Source of the DNA: JBGPHT01 sp041484525
Lineage (GTDB): Bacteria; Acidobacteriota; Terriglobia; Bryobacterales; Bryobacteraceae
DNA length: 64,000 nucleotides
NCBI GenBank assembly: GCA_041484525.1
Contig: JBGPHT010000011.1
Coordinates: 22,275-86,274, forward strand
Direction: 5' to 3'
A model generated the notes under the pieces. The model saw nothing but the letters and a program-made list of their open reading frames with translations. It had not been told where the DNA came from and ran no database searches. A program made the translations under genes and the position numbers. This document shows, piece by piece, positions 1 to 8,689 of the stretch. The number at the start of each line of letters is the position of its first letter. The first letter of the stretch is position 1.

Positions 1-162
1 GCGGATACGGCGCAGGGCAACATCGTCTTCGACGCCCCACCGCGCCATTACAAACTGCGTATCACCGATGAATCCGGCGAACGCGCCGCCCTGGTGGATA
101 TCCCGCTCTCCTTCGGCGCCGAGACCCCCGAAGTCCTCATCCCGGGCGACGCTAAGAAGTAA
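1..162 (+). CDS. C-terminal fragment of an unrecognised protein
   Basis: The reading frame is open from base 1 and ends at TAA 160-162, giving the last 53 residues of a gene that begins outside the window. The fragment ends in a lysine-rich GDAKK tail. It contains alternating hydrophobic and charged residues (KLRITDESGERAALVDIPLSF), compatible with a beta-sandwich or regulatory-like domain, but I cannot assign a family. It lies 44 bp upstream of the TPR gene on the same strand, so the two could be co-transcribed. Confidence 0.55.
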   Translation, partial: ADTAQGNIVFDAPPRHYKLRITDESGERAALVDIPLSFGAETPEVLIPGDAKK

Positions 163-206
163 TAGCGAGCCGGGAAACCGCCACCACCGTGAACTAGAAT
201 AGAAGT

Positions 207-1421
207 ATGTGGCCCGTTGCGGCGCTGGCATTCCTTCTCTTCCAGGCCGCCGATTTCAACGCTGAGGGCATGAAGGCCCTGGAAGATCGCAAGTACGACG
301 CTGCGGTGCAAGCCTTCACCAAGGCCATCGAAGCCGACCCCAAGGATTACACCGCGCACTTCAATCTCGCTCTGGCCTACGGCTTTCTGCACCACGATGC
401 GGAGGGCATCGCCGAATACCGCAAGACTCTCGAGATCAAGCCGAACCTTTATGAAGCCGAGTTGAACGGCGCAATTTTGCTGCTGCGCCAGAAGCAGCCC
501 GCCGAGGCCCTGCCACTCCTTGAAAACGCCGCCGGACAGAAGCCGCAGGAATTCCGGCCGCGCTATTATCTGGCCGAATCGCAGCTCCAGACGGGCGACG
601 TGGCGAAGGCCGAAGGCACTTATCGGGCGGCTCTTGAAATAGATGCGAAATCGCCCGGTGCGCAATTGGGCCTGGCGCACGCACTGGCCCGGCAGGGCAA
701 GCTGGCCGACGCCGCTCCGTATTTCCGCGAGGCAGCCAAGCTCGATGCGGGCTACCGCGACGCGCTGCTCGAGCTGGCCGATCTGTACGAACGCAATCAC
801 CAGAACGCCGAGGCTCTGGCGATCTATCGCGAGTTTCCCGACAATCCCGCGGTGCAGGAGCACGTCGGTCAGTTGATGCTCGACACGAAACAATACGCCG
901 AGGCGATTCCACGCCTGCTGGAAGCGTTTCAGAAGTCCCCCACGCAGGCCAACCGGGTCGGACTGGCAGCCGCGTACCTGTTCGATAACCAGATCGACAA
1001 GGCCTTGCCGCTGCTCGATCAGGCAGTGGGAGCCGAACCCGGCAACTTCGAAATCCGCATGATGTATGGGCGCGCGCTGCGCGATCGGAAGCAGTATTCC
1101 GCCGCGGCGCAGCAGTTCTCCGAGGCGGTCCGGATTAATCCCAAAGACGTGGCCGCCTGGAACGACCTGGCCGGCATGCTCTACCTGATGGACGATTACT
1201 CACGAGCGCTGAGCGCGTTCGACCGCGCCCGCGAGCTGGGCCAGGACACGCCCGGGAACTGGTTCTTCCGCGCCATCATTCTGGATAAACTGAAACAGTA
1301 CAAGCCGGCGCTCGAAGCGTACCAGCGGTTCCTGGCGATGAGCCAGGGAAAAAATCCCGACCAGGAGTTTCAGGCGCGGCAACGGGCGAGAATTATCCAG
1401 CGGGATCTGGACAGACGGTGA
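207..1421 (+). CDS. Exported TPR-repeat protein
   Basis: The 404-residue product opens with a short hydrophobic stretch (WPVAALAFLLFQAA) that resembles an export signal. It is followed by about ten tetratricopeptide repeats from residue 20 to near the C-terminus, with the usual A-x-x-x-F/Y and P spacing (for example AVQAFTKAIEADPKDYTAHFNLALAY). TPR arrays are protein-interaction scaffolds; no catalytic domain is visible. The stop codon overlaps the start of the next gene by one base (TGATG at 1419-1423), so the two are probably translationally coupled. The specific partner cannot be told from sequence. Confidence 0.88.
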   Translation: MWPVAALAFLLFQAADFNAEGMKALEDRKYDAAVQAFTKAIEADPKDYTAHFNLALAYGFLHHDAEGIAEYRKTLEIKPNLYEAELNGAILLLRQKQPAEALPLLENAAGQKPQEFRPRYYLAESQLQTGDVAKAEGTYRAALEIDAKSPGAQLGLAHALARQGKLADAAPYFREAAKLDAGYRDALLELADLYERNHQNAEALAIYREFPDNPAVQEHVGQLMLDTKQYAEAIPRLLEAFQKSPTQANRVGLAAAYLFDNQIDKALPLLDQAVGAEPGNFEIRMMYGRALRDRKQYSAAAQQFSEAVRINPKDVAAWNDLAGMLYLMDDYSRALSAFDRARELGQDTPGNWFFRAIILDKLKQYKPALEAYQRFLAMSQGKNPDQEFQARQRARIIQRDLDRR

Positions 1422-1867
1422 TGCGTAAATGGCTAGGGGTACTGTTCGTGTGGAGCCTGGCGGGGAGCCCGCTCGTTCCCCCGGATCTCGGTCCCGTCCG
1501 CGCGGAGCCGAATCTCGAGAAGCGCTCGCAACTGGCGCTGGCCAACGCTGAAGCGGTGTACAAGACCGCGCGCACGGCTTACGACAACGGCGAAAACGAA
1601 CAGACCCAAGCGGCGGTGAACGAAATCCTCGAGTCCGTGGAGTTGGCCCACACGTCTCTGGTGCAGACCGGCAAGGATCCGCGCAGGAGTCCAAAATGGT
1701 TTAAGAAGGCCGAATTGCAGACGCGCGACCTGGTGCGGAAGATCGAATCGTTTCAGGAGCAGATGAGCTTCAACGACCGCCCCATGCTGGACAAGCTGAA
1801 GGCGCGAACGCAGCAGATCCACGATGAGTTGTTGCTGGGCCTGATGGAGGGCAAGAAAAAGAAATGA
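1421..1867 (+). CDS. Secreted small helical protein, unknown function
   Basis: The 148-residue product has a signal-peptide-like N-terminus (MRKWLGVLFVWSLAGSP), then a mostly helical, charged body rich in Glu, Gln and Lys, and a poly-lysine tail. No family is recognised. ATG 1421 is chosen because it overlaps the preceding TGA by one base; a GTG directly before it at 1418 is an alternative. The end overlaps the next gene by four bases (ATGA). The three genes from 207 therefore form a coupled operon whose products all appear to be exported. A periplasmic structural or chaperone-like role is only a guess. Confidence 0.8.
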   Translation: MRKWLGVLFVWSLAGSPLVPPDLGPVRAEPNLEKRSQLALANAEAVYKTARTAYDNGENEQTQAAVNEILESVELAHTSLVQTGKDPRRSPKWFKKAELQTRDLVRKIESFQEQMSFNDRPMLDKLKARTQQIHDELLLGLMEGKKKK

Positions 1868-2538
1868 AGACCATTCTGGTGTTGGTGCTGTTGGCCGCGC
1901 CGGGATTTTCCCAGGGCGTGCACCGCGATTTCCTGACCGCCGACGAGATCGACCAGATTCGCGAAGCGCAGGAGCCCAACCTGCGCCTGAAGCTGTACGC
2001 CGATTTCGCCAAGGAGCGGATGGACCTGGTGAAAAGCCTGCTCACCAAGGAGAAGGCCGGGCGCTCGATCCTAATCCACGATGCGCTTGAGGACTACGCC
2101 AAGATCCTCGACGCCATCGACGACGTCTCCGATGGCGCGCTCAGCCATAAGGCCGATATCAAACTGGGTCTGAACGCTGTAGCCGCGGTGGAGAAAGAGA
2201 TGCTGCCGGTGTTGCAGAAAATCCGGGCCAATCCGCCGAAGGACGTCGAGCGGTACGACTTCGCGTTGAAGACGGCACTCGAGACCACCGAGGACAGTTT
2301 GGCTTCAGCGCAGGAAGATCTCGGCAAGCGCACGAAGGATGTGGAAGCGCGCGAGGACCGGGAGAAGAAAGCGCTGCAAGACATGATGAGCCCCACCGAG
2401 CGCGAGGGCAAGCAGGCGGAAGAGAAGAAGGCAGCGCAGGAAAAAGCAGCGGAAAAGGCCAAAGAGCGCAAAGCCCCGACCCTGATGCGGCCGGGCGAAA
2501 AGAAGCAGGACGACCCCACGAAGAAGCAGCTTCTGTAG
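1864..2538 (+). CDS. Secreted coiled-coil protein, unknown function
   Basis: The product has 224 residues with a clear signal peptide (MKTILVLVLLAAPGFSQG). A helical region follows, and the C-terminal 60 residues are almost entirely Lys, Glu and Ala (KQAEEKKAAQEKAAEKAKERK), typical of a long coiled coil or disordered charged tail. It starts within the stop of the preceding gene (ATGA overlap) and so belongs to the same operon as the TPR protein. No enzymatic motif is visible and I do not recognise the family. Confidence 0.8.
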   Translation: MKTILVLVLLAAPGFSQGVHRDFLTADEIDQIREAQEPNLRLKLYADFAKERMDLVKSLLTKEKAGRSILIHDALEDYAKILDAIDDVSDGALSHKADIKLGLNAVAAVEKEMLPVLQKIRANPPKDVERYDFALKTALETTEDSLASAQEDLGKRTKDVEAREDREKKALQDMMSPTEREGKQAEEKKAAQEKAAEKAKERKAPTLMRPGEKKQDDPTKKQLL

Positions 2539-2691
2539 TCCGGTTAGACCGCGATTAACCAACGATAGCCAAGATTCTGCGCGCTCCCCGCGCTAGAATG
2601 ACGCGCGTATGCAACGCTTGCTCGTGCTGGCAGCCACGGCCTGCTGGCGGCTGTCACCGCACCCTGCCAGAGAGTCACCGACGAGGCCAAC

Positions 2692-3483
2692 GTGCGCGTC
2701 GACGGCCGTATGCAGCACATCCGCAAGATCAACGGCCGCTGGTGGCCGGAGGACAACCGGAAGCAGTTGACGCCATCGAAGGATGTGTCCTGGCTTTGGC
2801 AGGTCACTGCGGATCTGGGCGAAGATACGATTTTCTACCATCACCGTCCCGTCAGTCTGTCGAAGGTCGAGACGCTGCACCTATTCATGCAGCCGGACGA
2901 GGTGCGCGCGGTGTTGGGTGGTCCCAACCAGGTCGACGAGAGGCTCGAGTTCTGGCGGTATTACGCGGAGAACGGCACCGCCCTCTTCCTCCGATTCTTC
3001 AGCGGGGAACTGGGCGAGGCGCGGTACGAGCGGCCGGACTACGGCGTCCACGGGCGGCCCGTAAAGTCGATCGAGGAGGAGATGGATGGCCGCAGCATTT
3101 TCTCCATCATGGCGCACCGCGCCGGGCAGAAAAGTTCGACCGCCACTTCGACTACTAATTCGGCCACTGGGAGCCTCGCCGAGTTGAAGCGGCAAGCGGA
3201 CGCCCTCCGCTCATCCCGTAGCAACTCATCGACGGTGCGCCAGGAAACCGTCCGCCTGATTCCGCGCGAGCCGCCCGCGCGCCGCATCGCCAAAGAACTG
3301 CTGGACGCGATCAAACCGGGCATGCCGCGGGAAGACGTGGTGCGGAAACTGGGCGAGGCCACAGGAGGCCTGCACATTGCCGGCGAGGTGAAGGAAGCCG
3401 AAGACCTGCATTACGCCCTCGAACCGGATGGCGACGTCACCATCCATCTCGAGAACGGCAAAGTCGTGCGCATCATCCGGTAG
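2692..3483 (+). CDS. Hypothetical protein, possibly with a frameshifted signal peptide
   Basis: The frame is open from 2602 to the TAG at 3481-3483. GTG 2692 is the first conventional start and gives 263 residues. The C-terminal part (about 195-263) has a short repeat-like fold ending in HLENGKVVRIIR, reminiscent of SmpA/BamE-type domains (GMPREDVVRKLGEATG), a fold known from small outer-membrane-associated proteins. An ATG at 2609 in another frame opens a signal-like MQRLLVLAATA, while the main frame upstream of 2692 reads LLAAVTAPCQRV. The two halves together look like one signal peptide split by a one-base shift near 2640. Function is unknown. Confidence 0.6.
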   Translation: MRVDGRMQHIRKINGRWWPEDNRKQLTPSKDVSWLWQVTADLGEDTIFYHHRPVSLSKVETLHLFMQPDEVRAVLGGPNQVDERLEFWRYYAENGTALFLRFFSGELGEARYERPDYGVHGRPVKSIEEEMDGRSIFSIMAHRAGQKSSTATSTTNSATGSLAELKRQADALRSSRSNSSTVRQETVRLIPREPPARRIAKELLDAIKPGMPREDVVRKLGEATGGLHIAGEVKEAEDLHYALEPDGDVTIHLENGKVVRIIR

Positions 3484-3579
3484 GGCAGTTGAGGCGGCAT
3501 ACCATGCGGAATCTTCGGCGAGCTACCGATCACTGCACGGTCCGGGTTTACTTCGGAGCTGGCTTGGGGGCCACCTTAA

Positions 3580-3870
3580 CTACGCGCCGCCGTACTTGCC
3601 TTTGCAGCGAATCAGTTTCTGGTCCTTGCGGTCCGGGAGCTTCCGGATCTCAACCCAGTACTCTTCGAGCACATCCGGGTCGATCTCGATGAGGCCAGGA
3701 TAAAGCCGATCGCCGCCTCGCTTCTTGCATCCCGAGATCCAATACCCGGTACGCGTGGCCACTTCGAAGTAGTTCGCCTTGAAGCTTCGGGAAAATGTGA
3801 CCCGGCCGATGCGCGCCGGTCCGTCCAGACCGTCATCCTTGCGCTCGATATACATGATCCGTGACTTCAT
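3580..3870 (-). CDS. Conserved small hypothetical protein (MKSRIMYIE family)
   Basis: This 96-residue protein starts MKSRIMYIERK and contains GPARIGRVTFS, ANYFEVATRTGYWISGCKK and DPDVLEEYW. I recognise these as signatures of a widespread small soluble family that databases sometimes mislabel as a deoxyxylulose-phosphate synthase. It is far too short for that enzyme and has none of its thiamine-binding motifs. Its function is unknown. It is transcribed divergently from the BlaI-type repressor, and the shared 93-bp gap carries that repressor's putative operators, so it may belong to the same regulon. Confidence 0.75.
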   Translation of the reverse strand: MKSRIMYIERKDDGLDGPARIGRVTFSRSFKANYFEVATRTGYWISGCKKRGGDRLYPGLIEIDPDVLEEYWVEIRKLPDRKDQKLIRCKGKYGGA

Positions 3871-3894
3871 GATTCACGACCAACCTCACTAATC

Positions 3895-3912
3895 CTCCTA
3901 AACTTTTAGTTG
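3895..3912. promoter_or_regulatory. Putative BlaI-family operator 1 (upstream)
   Basis: The half-site CTCCTAA, a 4-base spacer and TTAGTTG repeat the layout of the perfect operator at 3939-3956, with four of seven bases matching in the right arm. It overlaps the TTGACA -35 hexamer at 3910-3915. Centre-to-centre distance to operator 2 is 44 bp, about four helical turns, so two repressor dimers could sit on the same DNA face. Confidence 0.55.
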
Positions 3913-3940
3913 ACAAAAAACCGCTCTTCAGTTGCATACT
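3910..3940 (+). promoter_or_regulatory. Promoter of the BlaI/M56 operon
   Basis: A consensus -35 hexamer TTGACA (3910-3915) is followed after 19 bp by CATACT (3935-3940), which matches four of six -10 bases. The pair sits between the two palindromic operator sites and points toward the repressor gene. The spacer is slightly long, as in many repressed promoters. Confidence 0.55.
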
Positions 3941-3956
3941 CCTAATTGTTTAGGAG
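3939..3956. promoter_or_regulatory. Putative BlaI-family operator 2, overlapping the Shine-Dalgarno
   Basis: A perfect palindrome, CTCCTAA-TTGT-TTAGGAG, lies just downstream of the -10 hexamer. Its right arm TTAGGAG contains the ribosome binding site AGGAG for the repressor start at 3964. Winged-helix BlaI/MecI repressors bind dyads of about this size and autoregulate, so this is the expected place for autoregulation. Confidence 0.7.
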
Positions 3957-3963
3957 AGTAACC

Positions 3964-4365
3964 GTGTTCAGGCAGAAAAATTCCGATCAGACGCTCACGC
4001 CGCTCGAGCTCGCGATCATGAACGTGCTTTGGGAGACCGGACCCGCCAGCGTGCAGACCGTCCAGTCGCAGATCGAAGCCCGCAACCTTGCCTACACCAC
4101 AGTGCAGACGATGCTGAACGTGCTGCACCGCAAGGGCAAGGTCAAACGCCGGTTGCAGGACCGCGCCTATATCTATCAACCCGTTCTCAGCCGCCAGAAG
4201 GCGGTCAAGCAGGCGGTGGGCGACATGCTCGACCGCTTTTTTGGAGGGTCGGCCGACAGCCTCGTGCTGGCCCTGGTCGAAACGCGTCGCCTGACGCCCG
4301 AAAAGCTCGCGCGCATTCAGAAACTGCTGGAGCAGCCGCGGGAGGTGAAACATGGAAACGATTAA
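3964..4365 (+). CDS. BlaI/MecI/CopY-family transcriptional repressor
   Basis: This 133-residue protein matches the BlaI/MecI family (Penicillinase_R). Residues 10-75 hold a winged helix (LTPLELAIMNVLWETG, then YTTVQTMLNVLHRKGKVKR), and a C-terminal dimerisation helix contains the segment with SADSLVLALVE. GTG 3964 is chosen because AGGAG precedes it at good distance; a TTG at 3946 in frame would lie inside the operator. In this family an M56 membrane protease relieves repression by triggering repressor cleavage. Here the M56 gene starts 14 bases before the repressor's end, which supports that pairing. The inducing signal is unknown, and no beta-lactamase gene is nearby. Confidence 0.9.
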   Translation: MFRQKNSDQTLTPLELAIMNVLWETGPASVQTVQSQIEARNLAYTTVQTMLNVLHRKGKVKRRLQDRAYIYQPVLSRQKAVKQAVGDMLDRFFGGSADSLVLALVETRRLTPEKLARIQKLLEQPREVKHGND

Positions 4366-6464
4366 TCGCAGTCTGCTTACTTTCTTACTAAACTCGCTCT
4401 GGCAGATTCCGCTCGTCGCCGGAATCGCCTGGATCGCATGCCGCCTGATGCGCACCGGTCCGGCCGCTCACCGCCACGCCGTGTGGGTGGCGGCCCTGGT
4501 GGCGGCGGTCCTGCTCCCCATGGCCAGTGTTTTGCCGCGCGCTCGAACCGCGTCCCCGCGCCTCACGCTCTCGTATGCGCCCGAGCTGGCCGCAAGGCCA
4601 TCGTCGACGGCCGCCGCTGCTCTTAATTCGCATGCCGCACCACCGCCAGTGGCCGAGTCCAGGACCGTAGCCTACGCTCCGGCCATCGGCGCCGCGCTAC
4701 TCGCCGCGTATCTTCTGTTCATATCGTTCCGGCTCGCGAGCCTCGCCTGGGCGTGGAGAATCACGGTCCGCATCCGCGAGACTGCAAGAGCCGCGCGTCG
4801 GTCCTGTACTCCTCGAAGACGTCTGGACCCGCTGCCTGAAGGCATTCGGCTTGAGCGATGTGGAACTGCTCTCGTCCCGCGGCGTATCGAGCCCCGTTGC
4901 GGCGGGCTCCTGGTGCCCGGCCATCGTTCTGCCGGAGTCGCTCTTCGCCGAAACCTCGGCCGACGTCCTGACCACTGCCATCGGTCACGAGATGGCGCAC
5001 CTCGCCCGCCACGACTTCGCCTTGAAGCTGGCGTACGAGCTGCTCTACCTGCCGGTCTCGTTTCATCCCGCCTCGTGGGCGATCCGCCGCGGAATCGAGC
5101 AGACGCGCGAGATGGCGTGCGATGAGCTGGTCACCCGCCAACTCATCGACGCCGGCGTCTACGCGCGCTCCATCATGAGCATCGCCCGGTCCATGAGTGG
5201 GCTCTCGCAGTCGGGCTACACGCTCGGCGTCTTCGACGGCGATATCCTGGAGGAACGCATCCGGCGCCTCGTCGAGCGGCCGGTGGCCAACCTCAAGCGC
5301 GCCCGCCTGCTGCTGGCCACGGGCCTTTCCGCGCTGGCCATCGGCGCGGTCATCGCATCCGGACTCGCGTTCTCGGCGCACGCGCAAGGCGGAGCCCGCG
5401 AAGAAATGAAGCTCGCCGCCGACGCCTACAACCGCGGCGATTTCCAGACCGCCATTCAGCACTTCGAGATCGCGGTGCACGCCAGCCCGGCCAACGTGAA
5501 CGCGAAGCTCTTCCTGGCGGACGCGATGATCCGCCAGCACAACGCTGCTGGCGAAATGCCCGGCGGCCCGCTCGTCACCGGCGCCCGCGCGCAATATCTG
5601 GATGTGCTGGCGCAGGAACCGCGGAACAAGCCGGCGCTCGAGAGCATGGTGATGACGTCGGTCGAAGCCAAGCAGTTCGCGGAGGCGCACGATTGGATCG
5701 CCAAGCTGATCCAGGCCGATCCCAATAGCAAGACGGCGTACTACACCGCGGGCTTTCTGGCTTGGGTCACGGTCTATCCCGAGTATCAGCGCGCCCGGAT
5801 CGAAGCCGGCCTGTCGCAAAACGACTACTCCATCCCCGACCCGAACTTGCGCCGCAGCCTGCGCGAGCGCTTTCTGCCGCAGATCGAATACGGCTTCCGC
5901 ATGTTGCAGACAGCCCAGCAACTCGATCCGGACTACGACGACGCCATGGCCTACATGAATCTGCTCTGCCGCCTCAAGGCCGGACTCGTCGACAGCTCGA
6001 ACGAGGCCGCCGACCTGTACGCGCAGGCCGACCGGTGGGTTGGCAAGGCGCTCGAGACGAAACGCCGCAACGCCCAGAACCGCACCCGTCAGTTGTTCCA
6101 ACTGGACGTCGATGGGCCGCCTTCCCGTGCACTTGGCGCGTCTCCCGCATTGGTCATGCCGCCTCCACCGCCGCCGCCACCCGCGGCGGTGGCCGGCCGG
6201 ATCGCATCGGCCGCACCCATGCCGCAGCCGCGCAATTTGAATGAGCGTCCGGGAATGTACTGGCAGGTGCTCGGCGCCGAGGGGCTGAGCGCGAATGCCT
6301 TGACCGGATCTCTCCGGCAGAAGGGCTTCAACGCTTTTGTCATAATGGCCGCCCATGAAAACCTGGTGGGTGTTGTGACCGGCCCCTACAGCGACGCGCA
6401 GTCGTTCGAGCAGGCGAAAGCCGCGCTCGAAGCCGCCGGTTTCCGCGTTCTCAGGCAGTGGTGA
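4352..6464 (+). pseudogene. M56 (BlaR1-like) membrane metalloprotease with TPR and SPOR regions, frameshifted
   Basis: Two frames make one protein. From ATG 4352 the first frame encodes three membrane helices (residues about 8-26, 42-60, 108-130). From about 4785 the next frame encodes the M56 core, with HEMAH zinc motif at 4986-5000 and the later glutamate in EMACDE. A fourth membrane segment follows at 5293-5380, then TPR-like repeats, a proline-rich linker and a C-terminal SPOR-like domain (about 6253-6461). A +1 shift between about 4768 and 4790 joins them: the upstream frame degenerates into RRSCTPRRR, while the downstream frame is already sensible as LLEDVWTRCLKAFGL. Known BlaR1 proteins sense a ligand and activate proteolysis of BlaI. 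A SPOR domain, known to bind denuded peptidoglycan, suggests cell-wall sensing. Whether the shift is real decay or an assembly indel is open. Confidence 0.75.
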
Positions 6465-6542
6465 ACGATCGTGTGAGGGGTGCCTCGGCAAGTCCGCTTT
6501 CCGCATGGAACGCCCGGTTATCGTACCCTATGTATTCCGGCC

Positions 6543-7388
6543 ATGAGGGTGCATTTCTGGAGCGCGATTGTCTGTTTCCTGGCTTGGGCGACCGCAGCGG
6601 CCGCCCAGCGCCCGCCCGATGAAGCGCAGGCGCGCGCCATCGAAGACGCACGGCAAGTTGCTTTGAACTATTCCAAAACGCTGCCGGATTTTCTCTGTAC
6701 GCAGGATATCCGCCGGTACGTGGACCCGCGAAGCCGGAGTGTGTGGTTGCCCATCGATACGCTTACCGTCCAGGTCTCTTACTTCCGCCAGAACGAAACC
6801 TATAAGCTCGTTCAGCAAAGCGGCCGGCCGGCGGAGCAGTCTTACGAATCGGTGGCGGGGATCTCCACCAGGGGGGAATTCGGGAGTACGCTTCGCTGGA
6901 TTTTCGATCCCGCCTCGCAGACGGAGTTCGAGTGGAAAGCTGTGGCCCGCATCGGCGGGTATCACACCTCCGTCTATGCCTATCGCGTGGACGCCGCGCA
7001 TTCCCGATATAAGCTGAGCTCCGGCGATTTGAGTGTCGTCGCGGGCTACCACGGACGCGTCTACATCGTTCCCGGAACCAACCAGGTGCTGCGGATCACC
7101 ACGGTTGCGGATATTCCCGACCGTTTCCCGATCCGCGAATCTACGGCCACTGTCGATTACAGCTATGTCCAGGTGGACGGGCGCGAGTACCTCCTGCCCG
7201 TGCGCGCGGAGACTCAGGCCGCGGGCAAGCAGCTCGGATCCACCCCTCCGAGTTCGCCGCTGACACCACTTACACGATATCGCAACGTTACGGAATTCCG
7301 TTCCTACCGGAAGTTCGCCGTGGATAGCCAACTGAAGCTCGACACCGAGGCTGACACGGACGCGAAGCCCGTGCCGGTCAAGAAGTAG
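6543..7388 (+). CDS. Secreted protein of unknown function
   Basis: ATG 6543 gives 281 residues with a good signal peptide (MRVHFWSAIVCFLAWATAAAAQ); upstream in-frame codons encode nothing signal-like, so this start is preferred. The body contains LPDFLCTQDIRRYVDP, a region with many Tyr and Arg residues, and strand-rich segments such as YRVDAAHSRYKLSSG and VYIVPGTNQVLRITT. This is the style of secreted Acidobacteria proteins of unknown function and somewhat resembles outer-membrane lipoprotein-sorting folds. No catalytic motif is evident. It lies 78 bp after the M56 gene on the same strand and converges on the esterase gene with a one-base gap. Confidence 0.75.
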   Translation: MRVHFWSAIVCFLAWATAAAAQRPPDEAQARAIEDARQVALNYSKTLPDFLCTQDIRRYVDPRSRSVWLPIDTLTVQVSYFRQNETYKLVQQSGRPAEQSYESVAGISTRGEFGSTLRWIFDPASQTEFEWKAVARIGGYHTSVYAYRVDAAHSRYKLSSGDLSVVAGYHGRVYIVPGTNQVLRITTVADIPDRFPIRESTATVDYSYVQVDGREYLLPVRAETQAAGKQLGSTPPSSPLTPLTRYRNVTEFRSYRKFAVDSQLKLDTEADTDAKPVPVKK

Positions 7389-7389
7389 T

Positions 7390-8631
7390 TCACTTCCGGT
7401 TCAGCGTCACCACGCGCCACAGCGGCTTGTCCTTCTCACCCGGATCGGGCGTGAACTCCTGACTGGTTTTGGCGGGATCGTAATCACGCCAGAGCCACGT
7501 CAGCGATTCGGGCAGCTCGGCCGAGCCTTGCGACTGGTTGTGCGTGCCCGTGCCGAACGAGAAGCGATAGTCGTAGCCTTTGATCTTGAGCGAATTCGCC
7601 AGCTCGATGTTGGCCAGCGGCCAGCTTCCGGCGCGCGGATTTTCCTGGTCCTCGGAGCCGTCCTGCAGCCACACGCGAATGTTGCGCTTGGGCTCGCGCC
7701 GTACCATGATGGGATATTCCGCGCCGCCCGCCGGGTGTTCCGCCGACGTCTGTAGCGCGGCGAAACTGCCGATCCAGCTCAGCACGCGCGAGATCTCGCC
7801 GGGTTTGAAATATGCCGCGTTGAAGGCGCAGATGCCGCCCGAACTCTCCCCCACCATGGCGCGGCTGTAGCCGTCCTGCCGCATGGGAACGGTCTTCCCG
7901 ATCTCCGGCAGAATCTCCTCCAGCAGGTAGCGTGAATAGGTGTCGTTCACCGTGTCGTATTCCACCGAGCGCCGCGCGACGCCATCCGCCGTTCCGGGCT
8001 GGATGAAGATGTTGACCATCATCGGAATGCGCTTCTGCGCCGTCAGGTTGTCGAACGCCTCGAGCACGCGATACGCGGTCATGCGCTTCATGTACATCTG
8101 GCCGTCGCCCCAGATCTCGACCGCCAGCGGCGTCTTGCCATCCCATTGCGCCGGAACGTAATACCAGACGTTGGCCTTCATTTTCGGGTAGACCTTGCTC
8201 GCCATTTCCATCGGTCCGGTCAGCTTGCCCTCGGGTACGCCGGCCTGCGGGTAGCTATCGGGACCGAACGCCGCCATGTCGGTTTTGCCGCCGAACCGCG
8301 CGCCGTCGATGATCCAAGCGAACTTGTGCGAGGTGCCCATCGCGAGCTTGCCCTGGTAGATCCACAGTCCACCGGTCTTTTTCGGAGTCTTCAGATTGCC
8401 GAGATCGATGTCGAGAACCGGCTGCTTATCAGTGGCGATGGCCCAGATGAACTCGCCGTTCTCGCCGGCCGCCGCCGTGCCCTTTTGCAGCGCCTCGTCC
8501 CCAAACGTGTCGCGCAGCCCCTGTTCCAACGCGCCCGACCCGCCGCGCGCCATTTCGATCAGCTTCTCAGTGGGAACTTTCTCCGCGAAGGCGAAGACGG
8601 AGCCCAGCAACAACACAATAATCGTTCGCAT
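7390..8631 (-). CDS. Secreted alpha/beta-hydrolase esterase (enterochelin-esterase-like)
   Basis: This 413-residue product has a signal peptide (MRTIIVLLLGSVFAFA). An N-terminal beta-sandwich-like part (residues about 40-150, FIWAIATDKQP... KFAWIIDGAR) resembles the Fes/esterase N-terminal domain. An alpha/beta hydrolase domain follows, with nucleophile elbow GESSGG and a late histidine in GTGTHNQ. Family members (COG2382) hydrolyse ester bonds in siderophores, carbohydrate esters or similar substrates. The substrate here is unknown and no siderophore genes are in the window. It lies 58 bp downstream of the DUF1552 gene on the same strand and could share its transcript. Confidence 0.82.
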   Translation of the reverse strand: MRTIIVLLLGSVFAFAEKVPTEKLIEMARGGSGALEQGLRDTFGDEALQKGTAAAGENGEFIWAIATDKQPVLDIDLGNLKTPKKTGGLWIYQGKLAMGTSHKFAWIIDGARFGGKTDMAAFGPDSYPQAGVPEGKLTGPMEMASKVYPKMKANVWYYVPAQWDGKTPLAVEIWGDGQMYMKRMTAYRVLEAFDNLTAQKRIPMMVNIFIQPGTADGVARRSVEYDTVNDTYSRYLLEEILPEIGKTVPMRQDGYSRAMVGESSGGICAFNAAYFKPGEISRVLSWIGSFAALQTSAEHPAGGAEYPIMVRREPKRNIRVWLQDGSEDQENPRAGSWPLANIELANSLKIKGYDYRFSFGTGTHNQSQGSAELPESLTWLWRDYDPAKTSQEFTPDPGEKDKPLWRVVTLNRK

Positions 8632-8651
8632 GAGTTTGTACTCCCGCTTAG

Positions 8652-8677
8652 CAGAGCCGTGACTGTAAAGGAGCGGC
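8652..8677. repeat. Short dispersed hairpin repeat, copy a
   Basis: The sequence reads AGAGCCGTGACTGTAAAG then GAGCGGC and lies between the esterase and DUF1552 genes. It matches copies at 14475-14503, 18782-18807 and 32981-33002. The common core is GACCGTNAGGGAGCGGT, in which GACCG and CGGT can pair around an 8-base loop. This copy has diverged in the left arm. Confidence 0.5.
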
Positions 8678-8689
8678 CGTTCCGCTACC

